From Pygmaiobacter massiliensis (lineage in GTDB: Bacteria; Bacillota; Clostridia; Oscillospirales; Ruminococcaceae), in contig JALFTI010000010.1 of assembly GCA_022778585.1 (NCBI GenBank), forward strand, positions 62,001 to 126,000: DNA of 64,000 nucleotides, read 5' to 3'. The position numbers were made by a program, and so were the translations under genes. The notes under the pieces were generated by a model that was given only the letters and a program-made list of their open reading frames with translations, did no database searches and was not told where the DNA came from. Below are positions 34,788 through 43,512 of the stretch, piece by piece (positions within the stretch are counted from its first letter, which is position 1; each line of letters opens with the position of its first letter).

Positions 34788-36971
34788 ATGGAAGAGCAGA
34801 TGAAAGGCAAGAGCGGAATTTTTATTAACCGGGAACTCAGCTGGCTGGCGTTTGACAGCCGGGTACTGGAACTGGCCAAACAACAGGATGTACCGCTGGC
34901 CGAACGGCTGAATTTTGCGGCGATTTACCAAAGCAACCTGGATGAATTTTTTATGATTCGGGTGGGTTCGCTGTATGACCAAACGCTTTTAAAGAAGGAA
35001 AAGCGGGAAAATAAAACCAACATGACCCCCACAGAACAGCTGGAGGCCATTATGCCGGTGGTGCGCCAGGCGCAGGCTCATGGGGACAAAATTACCGCAA
35101 AGCTGTTTGCAAGGCTGAAAGAATGCGGGTATGAAAAGGTGGATTTTTCCCATCTGGAGAAGGACGAAGAGCGATTCTGGAAACAGTATTTCATGCGGGA
35201 ACTGTACCCGGTGCTCTCTCCGCAGATCATTGACCGGCGCCACCCGTTCCCGTTTTTGCGCAATCTGGATGTGTATGCCGGTGCAAGGCTCAAGGATAAG
35301 GCCGAAAAGGGCTCTGGCGAAGCATTCGGAATTATTCCGTTAAGCAGCAGCCAGTTTGAGCCAGTGGTGTTTTTGCCGCCCGTAAACAATAAAGTGCGTT
35401 TTGCTTTGACCGAAGATCTGGTGCTGCATTTTGCAAAAGAAGCGTTCGGCCGGTATACCATTGAGGAAAAATGCCTGTTTCGGGTTACCCGCAATGCCGA
35501 TATCAATGTGCAGGAAGGCATGATGGACCACGACATTGACCTGCGCCAGGTGATGAGCGAGCTTTTAAAAAAGCGGCGCAAGCTGGCTGCGGTACGGCTG
35601 CAGTTTGCCCCCAAGGTATCGCCCGCCACCATTCAATATTTATGCGGCCGCCTGATGCTGAACGAAAAAAACTGTTTTGTGCAGACCACTCCTTTGGATA
35701 TGCGGTTTGCCAGAAAGCTGATTGGCCGCCTTTCCAAAGATGGCCACAGCGAGCTGTTCTATCCGCCTGCCCGCCCCATGATGCCGCCTGCCGGCTTTAA
35801 GGTCATGGAAGAGGTTAAGCACCGTGACCTGCTTTTGGCTTATCCTTACCAGAGCATTCGTCCGTTTGTGCAGCTTTTGCGGGACGCCGCCGCCGACCCG
35901 GATGTCATCTCCATTAAAATGACCCTCTACCGCATGGCCAGCGAATCTCAAATTGTGGAAGCGCTGATCAGCGCGGCCGAGGCCGGCAAAGAGGTGGTCA
36001 CGGTAGTGGAATTGCGGGCCAGGTTTGATGAACAAAACAACATCGATTGGTCCAAACAGCTGCAGGACGCCGGCTGCACCGTTATTTACGGGTTTGAAAA
36101 CTATAAGATACACTCCAAGCTGACCTTAATTACCCGCAAAAAGGGCGGTCAGTACAGCTATATTTCCCAAATAGGTACCGGCAACTACAACGAAAAAACC
36201 GCCGAGCTTTATACCGACCTTTGCTATATCAGTGCAAACCAAAAACTTGGGGAAGAGGTGGCTTCGGTCTTTAACGACCTGGCGGTGGAACACCGCACCA
36301 CCGAGACCCGCCGGTTGCTGGTGGCGCCTTACAGGTTCAAATCGGTCCTTTTGGACGAGATTGACCGGGAGATTGCCGCAGCCCAGCAGGGCGAGCCAGC
36401 GCGCATTGTTATTAAGTGCAACGCCATGAGCGACCGGGATATTATTCTGCGGCTTTCCCAGGCCAGTCAGGCCGGTATCCATGTTCAAATGATCATCCGC
36501 GGAATCTGCTGCATGCAGACCGGGGTAAAGGGGCAAACCGACAATATCGAAGTGCGCAGCATTGTGGGGCGGTACCTGGAACATTCCCGTATCTACCTGT
36601 TCGGCACGGGAGAGCGGGAGCGGATCTATATTGCTTCCGGCGATTTTTTGACCCGCAATACCGAACGACGGGTAGAGGTAGGGGTGCGGATTATAGATGC
36701 GGAAAACCGCTTTTTGCTGCGCCGCTTGCTGGAACTGGAACTGCAGGACAATGTGAATACCCGTATGATGCAGCCCGACGGCAGTTATAAGCGGGTGCAG
36801 AAAAAAGAATTTGAAGCGGCGGTGGACAGCCAAATGGAATTGTACCACCTGTTTGCCGACTCCTGGCAGCCGGCCGCCCATTCGGCCGAGCAGCCAAAAC
36901 CCAAAGCTCCGTCGCTGCTTGCACGGCTTGGCGGCTTATTCGGCCGCCGGGCAAAGGAGAAAAACCGATAA
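34788..36971 (+). CDS. ppk1: Polyphosphate kinase 1
   Basis: This 727-aa enzyme makes inorganic polyphosphate from ATP reversibly. N-terminal INRELSWLAFDSRVLELA (about 12-29) is the PPK signature. The head domain follows, then two phospholipase-D-like C-terminal domains with YKIHSKLTLITRK (His about 442, expected phosphorylated) and EHSRIYLFG (His about 599). SQIGTGNYNEKTAELYTD is present. An extra basic C-terminal tail (about 695-727, Lys/Arg-rich) extends beyond the usual end. It starts 6 bases after comEA. Confidence 0.95.
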   Translation: MEEQMKGKSGIFINRELSWLAFDSRVLELAKQQDVPLAERLNFAAIYQSNLDEFFMIRVGSLYDQTLLKKEKRENKTNMTPTEQLEAIMPVVRQAQAHGDKITAKLFARLKECGYEKVDFSHLEKDEERFWKQYFMRELYPVLSPQIIDRRHPFPFLRNLDVYAGARLKDKAEKGSGEAFGIIPLSSSQFEPVVFLPPVNNKVRFALTEDLVLHFAKEAFGRYTIEEKCLFRVTRNADINVQEGMMDHDIDLRQVMSELLKKRRKLAAVRLQFAPKVSPATIQYLCGRLMLNEKNCFVQTTPLDMRFARKLIGRLSKDGHSELFYPPARPMMPPAGFKVMEEVKHRDLLLAYPYQSIRPFVQLLRDAAADPDVISIKMTLYRMASESQIVEALISAAEAGKEVVTVVELRARFDEQNNIDWSKQLQDAGCTVIYGFENYKIHSKLTLITRKKGGQYSYISQIGTGNYNEKTAELYTDLCYISANQKLGEEVASVFNDLAVEHRTTETRRLLVAPYRFKSVLLDEIDREIAAAQQGEPARIVIKCNAMSDRDIILRLSQASQAGIHVQMIIRGICCMQTGVKGQTDNIEVRSIVGRYLEHSRIYLFGTGERERIYIASGDFLTRNTERRVEVGVRIIDAENRFLLRRLLELELQDNVNTRMMQPDGSYKRVQKKEFEAAVDSQMELYHLFADSWQPAAHSAEQPKPKAPSLLARLGGLFGRRAKEKNR

Positions 36972-36986
36972 GAGGTGTAGAAATTC

Positions 36987-37823
36987 GTGAACTTGATTGT
37001 AGAAAAACGGGAACTGAACCCTACCACCACACTGCTGAAGCTTTCGGCACCGGAAATTGCAGCAAAAGCTCTGCCCGGGCAATTTGTCATTGTGCGCACC
37101 GGCCAGCTGGGCGAACGCATTCCGCTCACCATTTCCGATTATAACCGCACTGCCGGCACCGTCACCATTATTTTCCAGAAGGTAGGGGCTACTACCATGC
37201 TGCTGGGAAGCTTAAAGGAGGGCGAGTCTGTCACCGACCTGGCCGGCCCGCTGGGCATGCCCACCGAGCTGGATGGCTACCGCAAGGTTGCAGTGGTAGG
37301 CGGCGGCGTGGGCTGCGCCATTGCCTATCCGCAGGCCAAATTTCTGCACACAAACGGCGCCCAGGTGGACCTGATTGCAGGATTTCGTTCCAAAGAAATT
37401 GTAATTTTGGAGGAAGAAATGCGCGCCGCCAGCACCCGCTTTTTTCTGGCAACCGATGACGGCAGCTACGGGGAAAAGGGATTTGTCACCGATATTCTTG
37501 CAAAGCAGATCGAAGCCGGTGCAAACTATGACGCCGTAATTGCCATTGGCCCGGTGCCAATGATGCGGGCTGTTGCCAATGTTACCCGTCCGTATCAAAT
37601 CAAGACCATCGTCAGCCTCAACCCCATTATGATCGACGGCACCGGTATGTGCGGCGGCTGCCGGGTGACCGTGGGTGGAAAGGTAAAATTTGCCTGCGTG
37701 GATGGCCCGGACTTTGACGGCCACCAGGTGGACTTCGACCAGCTGATGCGCCGCAACAGCGCTTTTAAAGCACAGGAGACGGAAAAAAAGGACCATGTGT
37801 GCCACCTGTTTGGAGGGAATTGA
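36987..37823 (+). CDS. nfnA: NfnA-type FAD/2Fe-2S subunit (NADH-dependent ferredoxin:NADP+ oxidoreductase alpha / sulfide dehydrogenase beta)
   Basis: This 278-aa protein has a ferredoxin-reductase fold: FAD-binding RIPLTISDYN (about 44-53), NAD-binding VVGGGVGCAIAYPQAKFL (about 104-121) and a C-terminal 2Fe-2S site GMCGGCRVTVGGKVKFACVDG (three-four Cys, about 218-238; given in part CGGC and ACVDGP). Next to a GltD-like subunit, this is the layout of NfnAB, which couples NADH and reduced ferredoxin to NADP+ reduction by flavin-based electron bifurcation. Alternatively it may be an electron-transfer subunit of a sulfide dehydrogenase. Start GTG with GAGGTG upstream. Confidence 0.8.
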   Translation: MNLIVEKRELNPTTTLLKLSAPEIAAKALPGQFVIVRTGQLGERIPLTISDYNRTAGTVTIIFQKVGATTMLLGSLKEGESVTDLAGPLGMPTELDGYRKVAVVGGGVGCAIAYPQAKFLHTNGAQVDLIAGFRSKEIVILEEEMRAASTRFFLATDDGSYGEKGFVTDILAKQIEAGANYDAVIAIGPVPMMRAVANVTRPYQIKTIVSLNPIMIDGTGMCGGCRVTVGGKVKFACVDGPDFDGHQVDFDQLMRRNSAFKAQETEKKDHVCHLFGGN

Positions 37824-37826
37824 GCA

Positions 37827-39215
37827 ATGCCGAATTTGATGGAAAAAAATAAAATGCCCACCCAGGCGCCGCAGGTACGCTGCCACAATTTTGACGAGGT
37901 AGAGTTGGGCTACACCCCCGAGCTTGCCAAGGCCGAAGCCGAGCGCTGCCTTAACTGCAAAACAAAGCCCTGTGTTTCGGGCTGTCCGGTTAATGTGGAT
38001 ATTCCTGCCTTTATTGCCAGGCTCAAAGAAGGTGACTGTGCCGGGGCCTTCAGCGTCATTCACGAAAGCAGTTCGCTGCCGGCCGTCTGCGGCCGGGTTT
38101 GCCCGCAGGAGTCTCAATGTGAAAAGCATTGCGTGCGGGCAGTAAAGGGGGAAGCCGTCTCGATTGGCCGGCTGGAACGGTATGTGGCCGACTGGCACAA
38201 TGCCCAGCCCGAAAGCGAAGTAGCAAGGCCAAAGCCTACCGGCAAAAAGGTGGCGGTGGTAGGTGCAGGCCCCGCCGGGCTTACCTGTGCAGGTGACCTT
38301 GCACGGGCGGGGCACGCTGTCACGGTATTTGAATCGCTGCATCTGGCCGGCGGTGTACTTTCCTATGGCATTCCGGAATTCCGCCTTCCCAAAAGCATTG
38401 TAGCCCAGGAGATTGCCGGGCTGGAAAAACTGGGTGTCGAAATTTTGACCGACCATGTGGTGGGCAAGGTAACCAGCGTGGATGAACTATTTATGCAAGG
38501 GTACGATGCGGTGTTTTTGTCCACCGGAGCCGGCCTGCCCAATTTTATGAATATTCCCGGGGAAATGCTTTTGGGGGTCTATTCCGCCAACGAGTTTTTG
38601 ACCCGTATTAATCTGATGAAAGCTTATCTGCCCGAATCCGACACGCCGGTTGCACCGGTACACCGGGTTGCAGTGGTAGGCGGCGGCAATGTGGCCATGG
38701 ACGCTGCCCGCTGTGCTTTGCGCATGGGGGCCGATGAGGTCTATATCGTCTACCGGCGCAGCATGGCCGAAATGCCCGCCCGCGCCGAGGAGGTCAAACA
38801 CGCCCAGGAAGAGGGCATCCGGTTTAACACCCTCATGAATCCCACCGAAATTTTAGGGGACGAAAACGGTCATGTGCGGGCAATTCGCTGCATCCGCATG
38901 GAACTGGGCGAGCCGGACGCTTCCGGCCGCCGACGCCCGGTGGAAATTGCGGGCAGCGAATTTGAGATGGAGGTCGACACGGTCATTATGGCCATTGGCA
39001 CCTCTCCCAACCCGCTCATCAAAAAAACCACAGCGGACCTGGAAACCAACCGCAAAGGGTGTTTTGTGGTAGATGAATCGATGCATACATCTAAACAGGC
39101 TGTCTGGGCAGGCGGCGACGCGGTAACCGGCGCAGCCACTGTTATCTCGGCCATGGGCGCCGGCAAAACCGCCGCCCGGGCAATCTGCGAATATTTGGGC
39201 CAAAGCGAAAAGTAA
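37827..39215 (+). CDS. nfnB: NfnB-type subunit, NADPH-dependent glutamate-synthase-small-chain-like
   Basis: This 462-aa protein has an N-terminal 4Fe-4S domain (CLNCKTKPCVSGCPVNVDIP, about 36-55; CGRVCPQESQCEKHC, about 88-102) followed by a two-dinucleotide flavoprotein: GAGPAGLTCA (about 148-157), GGGNVAMDAARCALRMGADEV (about 284-304) and the C-terminal AGGDAVTGAATVISAMGAGK. As NfnB it carries the bifurcating FAD. Without a glutamate synthase large subunit nearby, pairing with NfnA is the best reading. It starts 3 bases after nfnA and ends at a strong terminator. Confidence 0.85.
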   Translation: MPNLMEKNKMPTQAPQVRCHNFDEVELGYTPELAKAEAERCLNCKTKPCVSGCPVNVDIPAFIARLKEGDCAGAFSVIHESSSLPAVCGRVCPQESQCEKHCVRAVKGEAVSIGRLERYVADWHNAQPESEVARPKPTGKKVAVVGAGPAGLTCAGDLARAGHAVTVFESLHLAGGVLSYGIPEFRLPKSIVAQEIAGLEKLGVEILTDHVVGKVTSVDELFMQGYDAVFLSTGAGLPNFMNIPGEMLLGVYSANEFLTRINLMKAYLPESDTPVAPVHRVAVVGGGNVAMDAARCALRMGADEVYIVYRRSMAEMPARAEEVKHAQEEGIRFNTLMNPTEILGDENGHVRAIRCIRMELGEPDASGRRRPVEIAGSEFEMEVDTVIMAIGTSPNPLIKKTTADLETNRKGCFVVDESMHTSKQAVWAGGDAVTGAATVISAMGAGKTAARAICEYLGQSEK

Positions 39216-39255
39216 AAAGCATTTAGTCCTTTTGAAAACCATTGTTTTCACTGCA

Positions 39256-39292
39256 GGGGCGGCAGGATTGTTATATCCTGCCGCCCCTTTTC
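39256..39292 (+). terminator. Intrinsic terminator after nfnAB
   Basis: GGGGCGGCAGGA pairs perfectly with TCCTGCCGCCCC (12 bp, 8-base loop), followed by T4. Confidence 0.9.
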
Positions 39293-39321
39293 ATATGGAT
39301 ATAACAGTTGTCCCATATATA
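39291..39321 (+). promoter_or_regulatory. Possible sigma-E-like (mother-cell) promoter of M23/M50 pair
   Basis: TCATATG (39291-39297) and CATATATA (39314-39321) resemble the SigE -35/-10 pattern (ATA, 16-18 bases, CATAnnnT-type). No good sigma-A promoter exists in the 56 bases between the terminator and the gene. Assignment is inference from resemblance and from the sporulation-type products downstream. Confidence 0.35.
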
Positions 39322-39347
39322 AACCTGAAAACAGGGAGGAAAAAACT

Positions 39348-40154
39348 GTGTGGGAAAGAGAACTGACCGGTCCTACCCAGATGCCGCCGCCGGATAAGCC
39401 AAAGCCCCAGCAAAAGCATGCCGGGGTGTTATGGGTGCAGTGCCTGCTTTGCATGGCGCTGTTTGCCGCGGCCTTTGCTTTTTACCAGCTGGACCGTACC
39501 GGCTTTTGTGTATTTGGGGAACAATACCTTGCTTACCTGCAGCAGGGTACCTCTCTTGCCAACTACGATAAGGTGTTTCGCTTTGCAGAACAAAACATGG
39601 AAGGAGTGCGCGCCGCCGCGCTTGACCTGGTACAAAAAGCGTCGGATTATTTGACCGACCAGTTTGGCTACGGCTTGGCCCAAAGCGAAGCCGGGCAGGG
39701 CGGACCTGCCCAAACAAAGGAAACAGACGATCATTCTGATGTCAGTCTGGGCAGTTACCTTCTTTCAGACCGTCCTTTCCTGCCGGTAGATGGGTTTGCC
39801 AGTTCATCGTTTGGCAGCCGCCTACACCCCATTACCCATCGGCAGGATTTTCACACTGGTATCGACCTTGCCTGCGCCGAATCCACACCGGTTTATGCCG
39901 CTTTCGGTGGTGTAGTAACCGAGTGCGGACAAGACGATACAGCAGGCCTTTTTGTAAAGGTTTCCCATTCTCAGCAGGTGCAAACCTTCTATTGCCATCT
40001 CAGCTGCATTCTGGTTAGAGAAAACCAGCAGCTTCGCCGGGGCGAATGCCTGGGCCTTGTAGGACAAACCGGCAGCGCTACCGGTCCGCACCTGCATTTT
40101 GAACTAATAATAGACGGCCTGCGGGTAGACCCTGCCCAGGCTTTACAGCTTTAA
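39348..40154 (+). CDS. M23 (LytM) peptidase-domain membrane protein, SpoIVFA-like
   Basis: This 268-aa protein has a proline-rich cytosolic start, one membrane span (about 27-47), a helical stalk (about 60-105) and a C-terminal LytM/M23 domain (about 148-265). Zinc ligands appear intact: HTGID (His about 168, Asp about 172) and HLHFE (about 247-251). SSFGSRLHPIT is also typical. Immediately followed by an M50 protease gene, which matches the spoIVFA-spoIVFB operon of sporulating Firmicutes, where SpoIVFA restrains SpoIVFB in the outer forespore membrane. SpoIIQ is an alternative for an M23 protein alone. Start GTG behind GGGAGG. Confidence 0.75.
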   Translation: MWERELTGPTQMPPPDKPKPQQKHAGVLWVQCLLCMALFAAAFAFYQLDRTGFCVFGEQYLAYLQQGTSLANYDKVFRFAEQNMEGVRAAALDLVQKASDYLTDQFGYGLAQSEAGQGGPAQTKETDDHSDVSLGSYLLSDRPFLPVDGFASSSFGSRLHPITHRQDFHTGIDLACAESTPVYAAFGGVVTECGQDDTAGLFVKVSHSQQVQTFYCHLSCILVRENQQLRRGECLGLVGQTGSATGPHLHFELIIDGLRVDPAQALQL

Positions 40155-40775
40155 ATGCAAAACCGTATCAAAAAAGCGCTGGCGCGCTGGGCAGCGCAAA
40201 GCACAGCTGAACATTCACAAGGCGGGTTTTTATTTACTTTAGCCGGTATAACGGTACTGCTTGCTTTTGACCCCGCGCATATTATGGCCTGCAGCCTGGC
40301 AGCCGCCTTTCTGCATGAAGCAGGCCACGCGGTTTTGTATTGGAAAATGGCCGGCCGTTTTCCAAAACTGCGGGCGGACGGCACCGGGTTTTCGCTTTCG
40401 GTACAGGGGACGGCTTTCTCCCGAAAGCAGGAAACACTGCTGCTTTTGGCAGGTCCCTTCACCAATTTTTTGCTGGCTTTGGCCACTTTTTTTCTGCTTT
40501 GGCACCGCCAAAGCTACCTGGGCTGGTTTTTTGCCACGGCAAACCTGCTAATGGGCGCCTTCAACCTGCTGCCGGTGGGCTGTCTGGATGGCGGCAGACT
40601 TTTGGATTGTTTGCTGCCAGCTTATCTTTGGGCGCCACGCCAGTCGATCACTTCTTTTCTGGGTTTGTTTGCAGGAATGCTGCTGGCGGCCGCGGCTCTT
40701 TGCGGAAAGCTTTCGCTTTCTGCTGTGTGCGCGCTGGCTGTGGTGCTCTGCTGCGGGCTGCGGGGCGGGGAATAG
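40155..40775 (+). CDS. spoIVFB: M50 site-2-type intramembrane metalloprotease, SpoIVFB-like
   Basis: This 206-aa membrane protein has zinc motif HEAGH (about 54-58) within a membrane helix and the second motif NLLPVGCLDGGRLLD (about 136-150; Asp ligand). There are about five to six hydrophobic helices. It lacks the PDZ of RseP and the C-terminal CBS domain that B. subtilis SpoIVFB carries (length 206 versus about 290). In sporulation SpoIVFB cleaves pro-sigma-K. Its start follows the M23 stop with no gap, so the pair is coupled. Housekeeping M50 proteases of unknown substrate remain an alternative. Confidence 0.7.
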   Translation: MQNRIKKALARWAAQSTAEHSQGGFLFTLAGITVLLAFDPAHIMACSLAAAFLHEAGHAVLYWKMAGRFPKLRADGTGFSLSVQGTAFSRKQETLLLLAGPFTNFLLALATFFLLWHRQSYLGWFFATANLLMGAFNLLPVGCLDGGRLLDCLLPAYLWAPRQSITSFLGLFAGMLLAAAALCGKLSLSAVCALAVVLCCGLRGGE

Positions 40776-40806
40776 AGGGCAAAGCTTTGCAGTTTTTCAT
40801 TTTCCG

Positions 40807-40835
40807 TTGCGCTTAGATTGGTTTTTCGGTATAAT
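40807..40835 (+). promoter_or_regulatory. Sigma-A promoter of radical-SAM/DUF2344 pair
   Basis: TTGCGC (40807-40812), 17-bp spacer, TATAAT (40830-40835). Transcript start near 40842, about 24 nt before the ATG. Confidence 0.85.
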
Positions 40836-40865
40836 ATTCCTGGCGAATAAGCCAGGAGGAATGAC

Positions 40866-42734
40866 ATGATCGATAAAAAGCTGAAACAAGCGCTTGCGGC
40901 CGTGCAAAAGCCAGGCCGGTATACCGGCGGCGAGCCGGGAAGCGTCTATAAAGACCCCGCCTCGGTAGACTGCCGGTTCGCTTTCTGTTTTCCGGACACC
41001 TACGAAGTCGGCATGTCCTTTCTGGGCATGAAGGTGCTGTATGAAATTTTAAACGCCCGGCAGGATATTTGGTGTGAGCGCGCCTTTATGCCCTGGGTAG
41101 ATATGATCGAGCAGATGCGTAAATTGCAGCTGCCGCTTTTTGCACTGGAAAGCAAAAGTCCGCTCTCCCAGTTTGACATTGTGGGCTTTACTTTGCAGTA
41201 CGAATTGTCCTACACCAACATTTTGGGCATGCTGGATCTTGCCGGCATTCCGTTTTTTGCCAAGGACCGCGGCCTGGACCAGCCGCTCATCATTGCAGGC
41301 GGCCCGTGCTGCTGCAATGCCGAACCGGTGGCCGACTTTTTTGACGCCATTCAGCTGGGGGAAGGGGAAGAGCAGCTCCCTCAGCTTTGCGATGTGGTCA
41401 TTCAGGCGAAAAAAGAAGGGGTGGATAAACCCGAACTTTTGCGCCGGCTTGCTCAGGTAAAAGGGGTCTATGTGCCTGCCCTGTACGAGGTAAGCTATCA
41501 CTCAGACGGCACTATCCGCGCAGTTACCCCAAAACCCGGCAGCAATGCCCCTGCCGTGGTGGAAAAGGCCATTTTGCCGAATTTTCGCCACACACCGCTG
41601 CCCACCCATTTTACGGTACCCATGGTGGGCGCCGTGCACGACCGTGCTATGGTAGAGGTACTGCGTGGCTGTGTGCGGGGCTGCCGTTTCTGCCAGGCTG
41701 GCTTTATCTACCGCCCCATGCGGGAACGGGATGTAAGCCTGCTGGACCAGGCTGCGCAGGATCTGTGCCGCAATACCGGGTATGAAGAAGTTTCGCTTAC
41801 CAGCTTGTCCACCAGCGACCACAGCCAGCTGGAACCTCTTTTGGACAAGCTTTTGGCCTGGACCCCAAAAGAACATATCAACCTGGCGCTGCCGTCCCTG
41901 CGCATCGATAATTTTTCGGAGAGCCTGGTGGAAAAAACCACCCGGGTGCGCAAAAGCGGCCTGACCTTTGCCCCCGAAGCTGGCACCCAGCGCCTGCGGG
42001 ATGTTATTAACAAAAATGTCACCGAAGACGAAATTGAAAAAAGCTGTAAGCTGGCGTTCGAAAAAGGGTATACCTCCGTTAAACTGTATTTCATGATGGG
42101 GCTGCCTACCGAAACTTTGGAGGATATTAAGGGAATTGCCGACACCGCCCAGCGGGTGGTGGACCTGTATTATCAAAATCCCAATAAGCCCAAGGGGCGC
42201 GGCGTTACCGTTTCCATCAGCGTGGCCTGCTTTGTGCCCAAACCCTTTACCCCGTTTCAGTTTGCCGCACAGGACACCATGGAATCCTTGCGCCAGAAAC
42301 AGCAGTATCTGCTCAGCTGCGTAAAAAGCAAAAAAATTTCGGTCAGCTATCACGACGCTCAGGTCAGCTTTTTGGAAGCGGTCTTTGCCAAGGGTAACCG
42401 CAAGCTGTCGCAGGTTCTTTTAAAGGCATATCAAAACGGCTGCCTGTTCGACGGCTGGGGCGACCAGTTCCGGTTTGATGTATGGGAAAAAACCTTTGCC
42501 GAATGCCAGGTAGATATGGCCTTTTTTGCCAACCGCCCCATTCCGTTGGACGAGGTAACCCCCTGGCAGCATTTTGACTACGGCGTAAGTTTGGACTTTT
42601 TAAAGGCAGAATACGCAAAGGCGCTTTCCGGTCAGGTGACCTTTCCCTGCAACCGACAGTGCTCCGGCTGCGGCGCCAACAAATTGATGGGGGGAGGGGT
42701 CTGCGTTGCGTTTGATCAGAGTCGGGTTCTCTAA
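40866..42734 (+). CDS. TIGR03960-family B12-binding-like radical SAM protein
   Basis: This 622-aa protein has an N-terminal part with DTYEVGMSFLGMKVLYEILN (given in part; about 44-60) and GFTLQYELSYTNILGMLDLAG, a cobalamin-binding-like region. The radical-SAM core carries the cluster motif CVRGCRFCQAGF (Cys about 268, 272, 275) followed by EVSLTSLSTSDHSQLEPLL and FAPEAGTQRLRDVINKN (in part). The family occurs upstream of a DUF2344 gene and often before ribonuclease G/ribosomal protein genes; its reaction is not established. The C-terminus CNRQCSGCGANKLMGGG adds a second Cys cluster. Overlaps the next gene by 29 bases. Confidence 0.88.
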   Translation: MIDKKLKQALAAVQKPGRYTGGEPGSVYKDPASVDCRFAFCFPDTYEVGMSFLGMKVLYEILNARQDIWCERAFMPWVDMIEQMRKLQLPLFALESKSPLSQFDIVGFTLQYELSYTNILGMLDLAGIPFFAKDRGLDQPLIIAGGPCCCNAEPVADFFDAIQLGEGEEQLPQLCDVVIQAKKEGVDKPELLRRLAQVKGVYVPALYEVSYHSDGTIRAVTPKPGSNAPAVVEKAILPNFRHTPLPTHFTVPMVGAVHDRAMVEVLRGCVRGCRFCQAGFIYRPMRERDVSLLDQAAQDLCRNTGYEEVSLTSLSTSDHSQLEPLLDKLLAWTPKEHINLALPSLRIDNFSESLVEKTTRVRKSGLTFAPEAGTQRLRDVINKNVTEDEIEKSCKLAFEKGYTSVKLYFMMGLPTETLEDIKGIADTAQRVVDLYYQNPNKPKGRGVTVSISVACFVPKPFTPFQFAAQDTMESLRQKQQYLLSCVKSKKISVSYHDAQVSFLEAVFAKGNRKLSQVLLKAYQNGCLFDGWGDQFRFDVWEKTFAECQVDMAFFANRPIPLDEVTPWQHFDYGVSLDFLKAEYAKALSGQVTFPCNRQCSGCGANKLMGGGVCVAFDQSRVL

Positions 42735-43362
42735 ACAGGCCGAAGCCTGCTATATTTCGCACCTGGACCTGCAGCGTGTCATTCAACGGGCATTGAAAAT
42801 AGCGCAGGTGCCGGTATGGTATACCCAGGGGTTTAACCCGCATATCTACCTTACCTTTGCGCTGCCGCTTTCCTTGGGGCAAAGTTCTGTATGCGAAAGC
42901 TTTGATTATAAGTGTGAAGAGGATGCCTTTGACCCCGAACAGGTAAAAGCCGGCTTAAACCTTGCTTTGCCGCGGGGAATTGAGGTGTACCGTGTACAAC
43001 CGGCTGTTATGGACCCAAACCAGATTGAATATGCCCGTTACCAGATTGAGATAGAAGGTTCCAGCGAGCAGATTCTAAAACAGCTTGCTTCTTTTTGTGC
43101 ATTACCGGAAGCGGTTGTATACAAAAAAACAAAAAAAGGGGAACCAAAGCCGCTAAATCTGCTCTCATTCGTCCGCGAATGGCAGCCGGTTGCCACCGAA
43201 CGGGGGGTACAGCTGAATTTGGTGCTTCCGGCCGGCAATCGGCTTAACATTAACCCCGAACTTTTGTGCGAGTTTTTGTGCAGCCACTACGATATGCAGC
43301 CGCAGGATATCCAAATCTGCCGTGTGGGAGTGTATAATGCCCAAATGGAGGATTTTGTATAA
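42706..43362 (+). CDS. TIGR03936 / DUF2344 family protein
   Basis: This 218-aa protein starts MRLIRVGFSKQAEACYISHLDLQR in the pattern of DUF2344 (F-x-K-x-G-x-x-x-Y-x-S-H-L-D). It has GFNPHIYLTFALPLSLG (about 44-60) and ends in VCRVGVYNAQ-like residues. In many bacteria it is fused to, or follows, the TIGR03960 radical-SAM protein, so the two probably act as one unit. Start TTG at 42706, inside the radical-SAM gene, behind GGAGGGG. Function unknown. Confidence 0.85.
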   Translation: MRLIRVGFSKQAEACYISHLDLQRVIQRALKIAQVPVWYTQGFNPHIYLTFALPLSLGQSSVCESFDYKCEEDAFDPEQVKAGLNLALPRGIEVYRVQPAVMDPNQIEYARYQIEIEGSSEQILKQLASFCALPEAVVYKKTKKGEPKPLNLLSFVREWQPVATERGVQLNLVLPAGNRLNINPELLCEFLCSHYDMQPQDIQICRVGVYNAQMEDFV

Positions 43363-43367
43363 AACAC

Positions 43368-43396
43368 TTGCTTTTTATGCCGGTTTGTGGTAATAT
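43368..43396 (+). promoter_or_regulatory. Sigma-A promoter of rplS
   Basis: TTGCTT (43368-43373), 17-bp spacer, TAATAT (43391-43396), placed just after the DUF2344 stop. Confidence 0.75.
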
Positions 43397-43402
43397 ATTC
43401 AG

Positions 43403-43512
43403 GCATGAGTGCTGCCGGTAACCATCCGACAGGATAATGGCAAACATTAAACAGACAGTCCTCTGCCGAAGCTTCGGGTATGAATGTCGAAAGAAAAATG
43501 GAGGATCATTCA
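43403..43512 (+). promoter_or_regulatory. rplS leader, possible L19 autoregulatory leader
   Basis: About 110 nt precede rplS. The perfect palindrome CCGAAGCTTCGG (43467-43478) forms a hairpin, and CCGGTAACC and CCGACAGG elements upstream can pair with neighbours. Low-GC Gram-positives carry an L19 leader element here, but I cannot match the consensus by eye. Confidence 0.35.

Noticed and set aside
40839-40856. CCTGGC/GCCAGG hairpin masking the radical-SAM gene ribosome site
   Set aside because: The expected transcript start (about 40842) falls inside the left arm, so the stem would not form in the mRNA.
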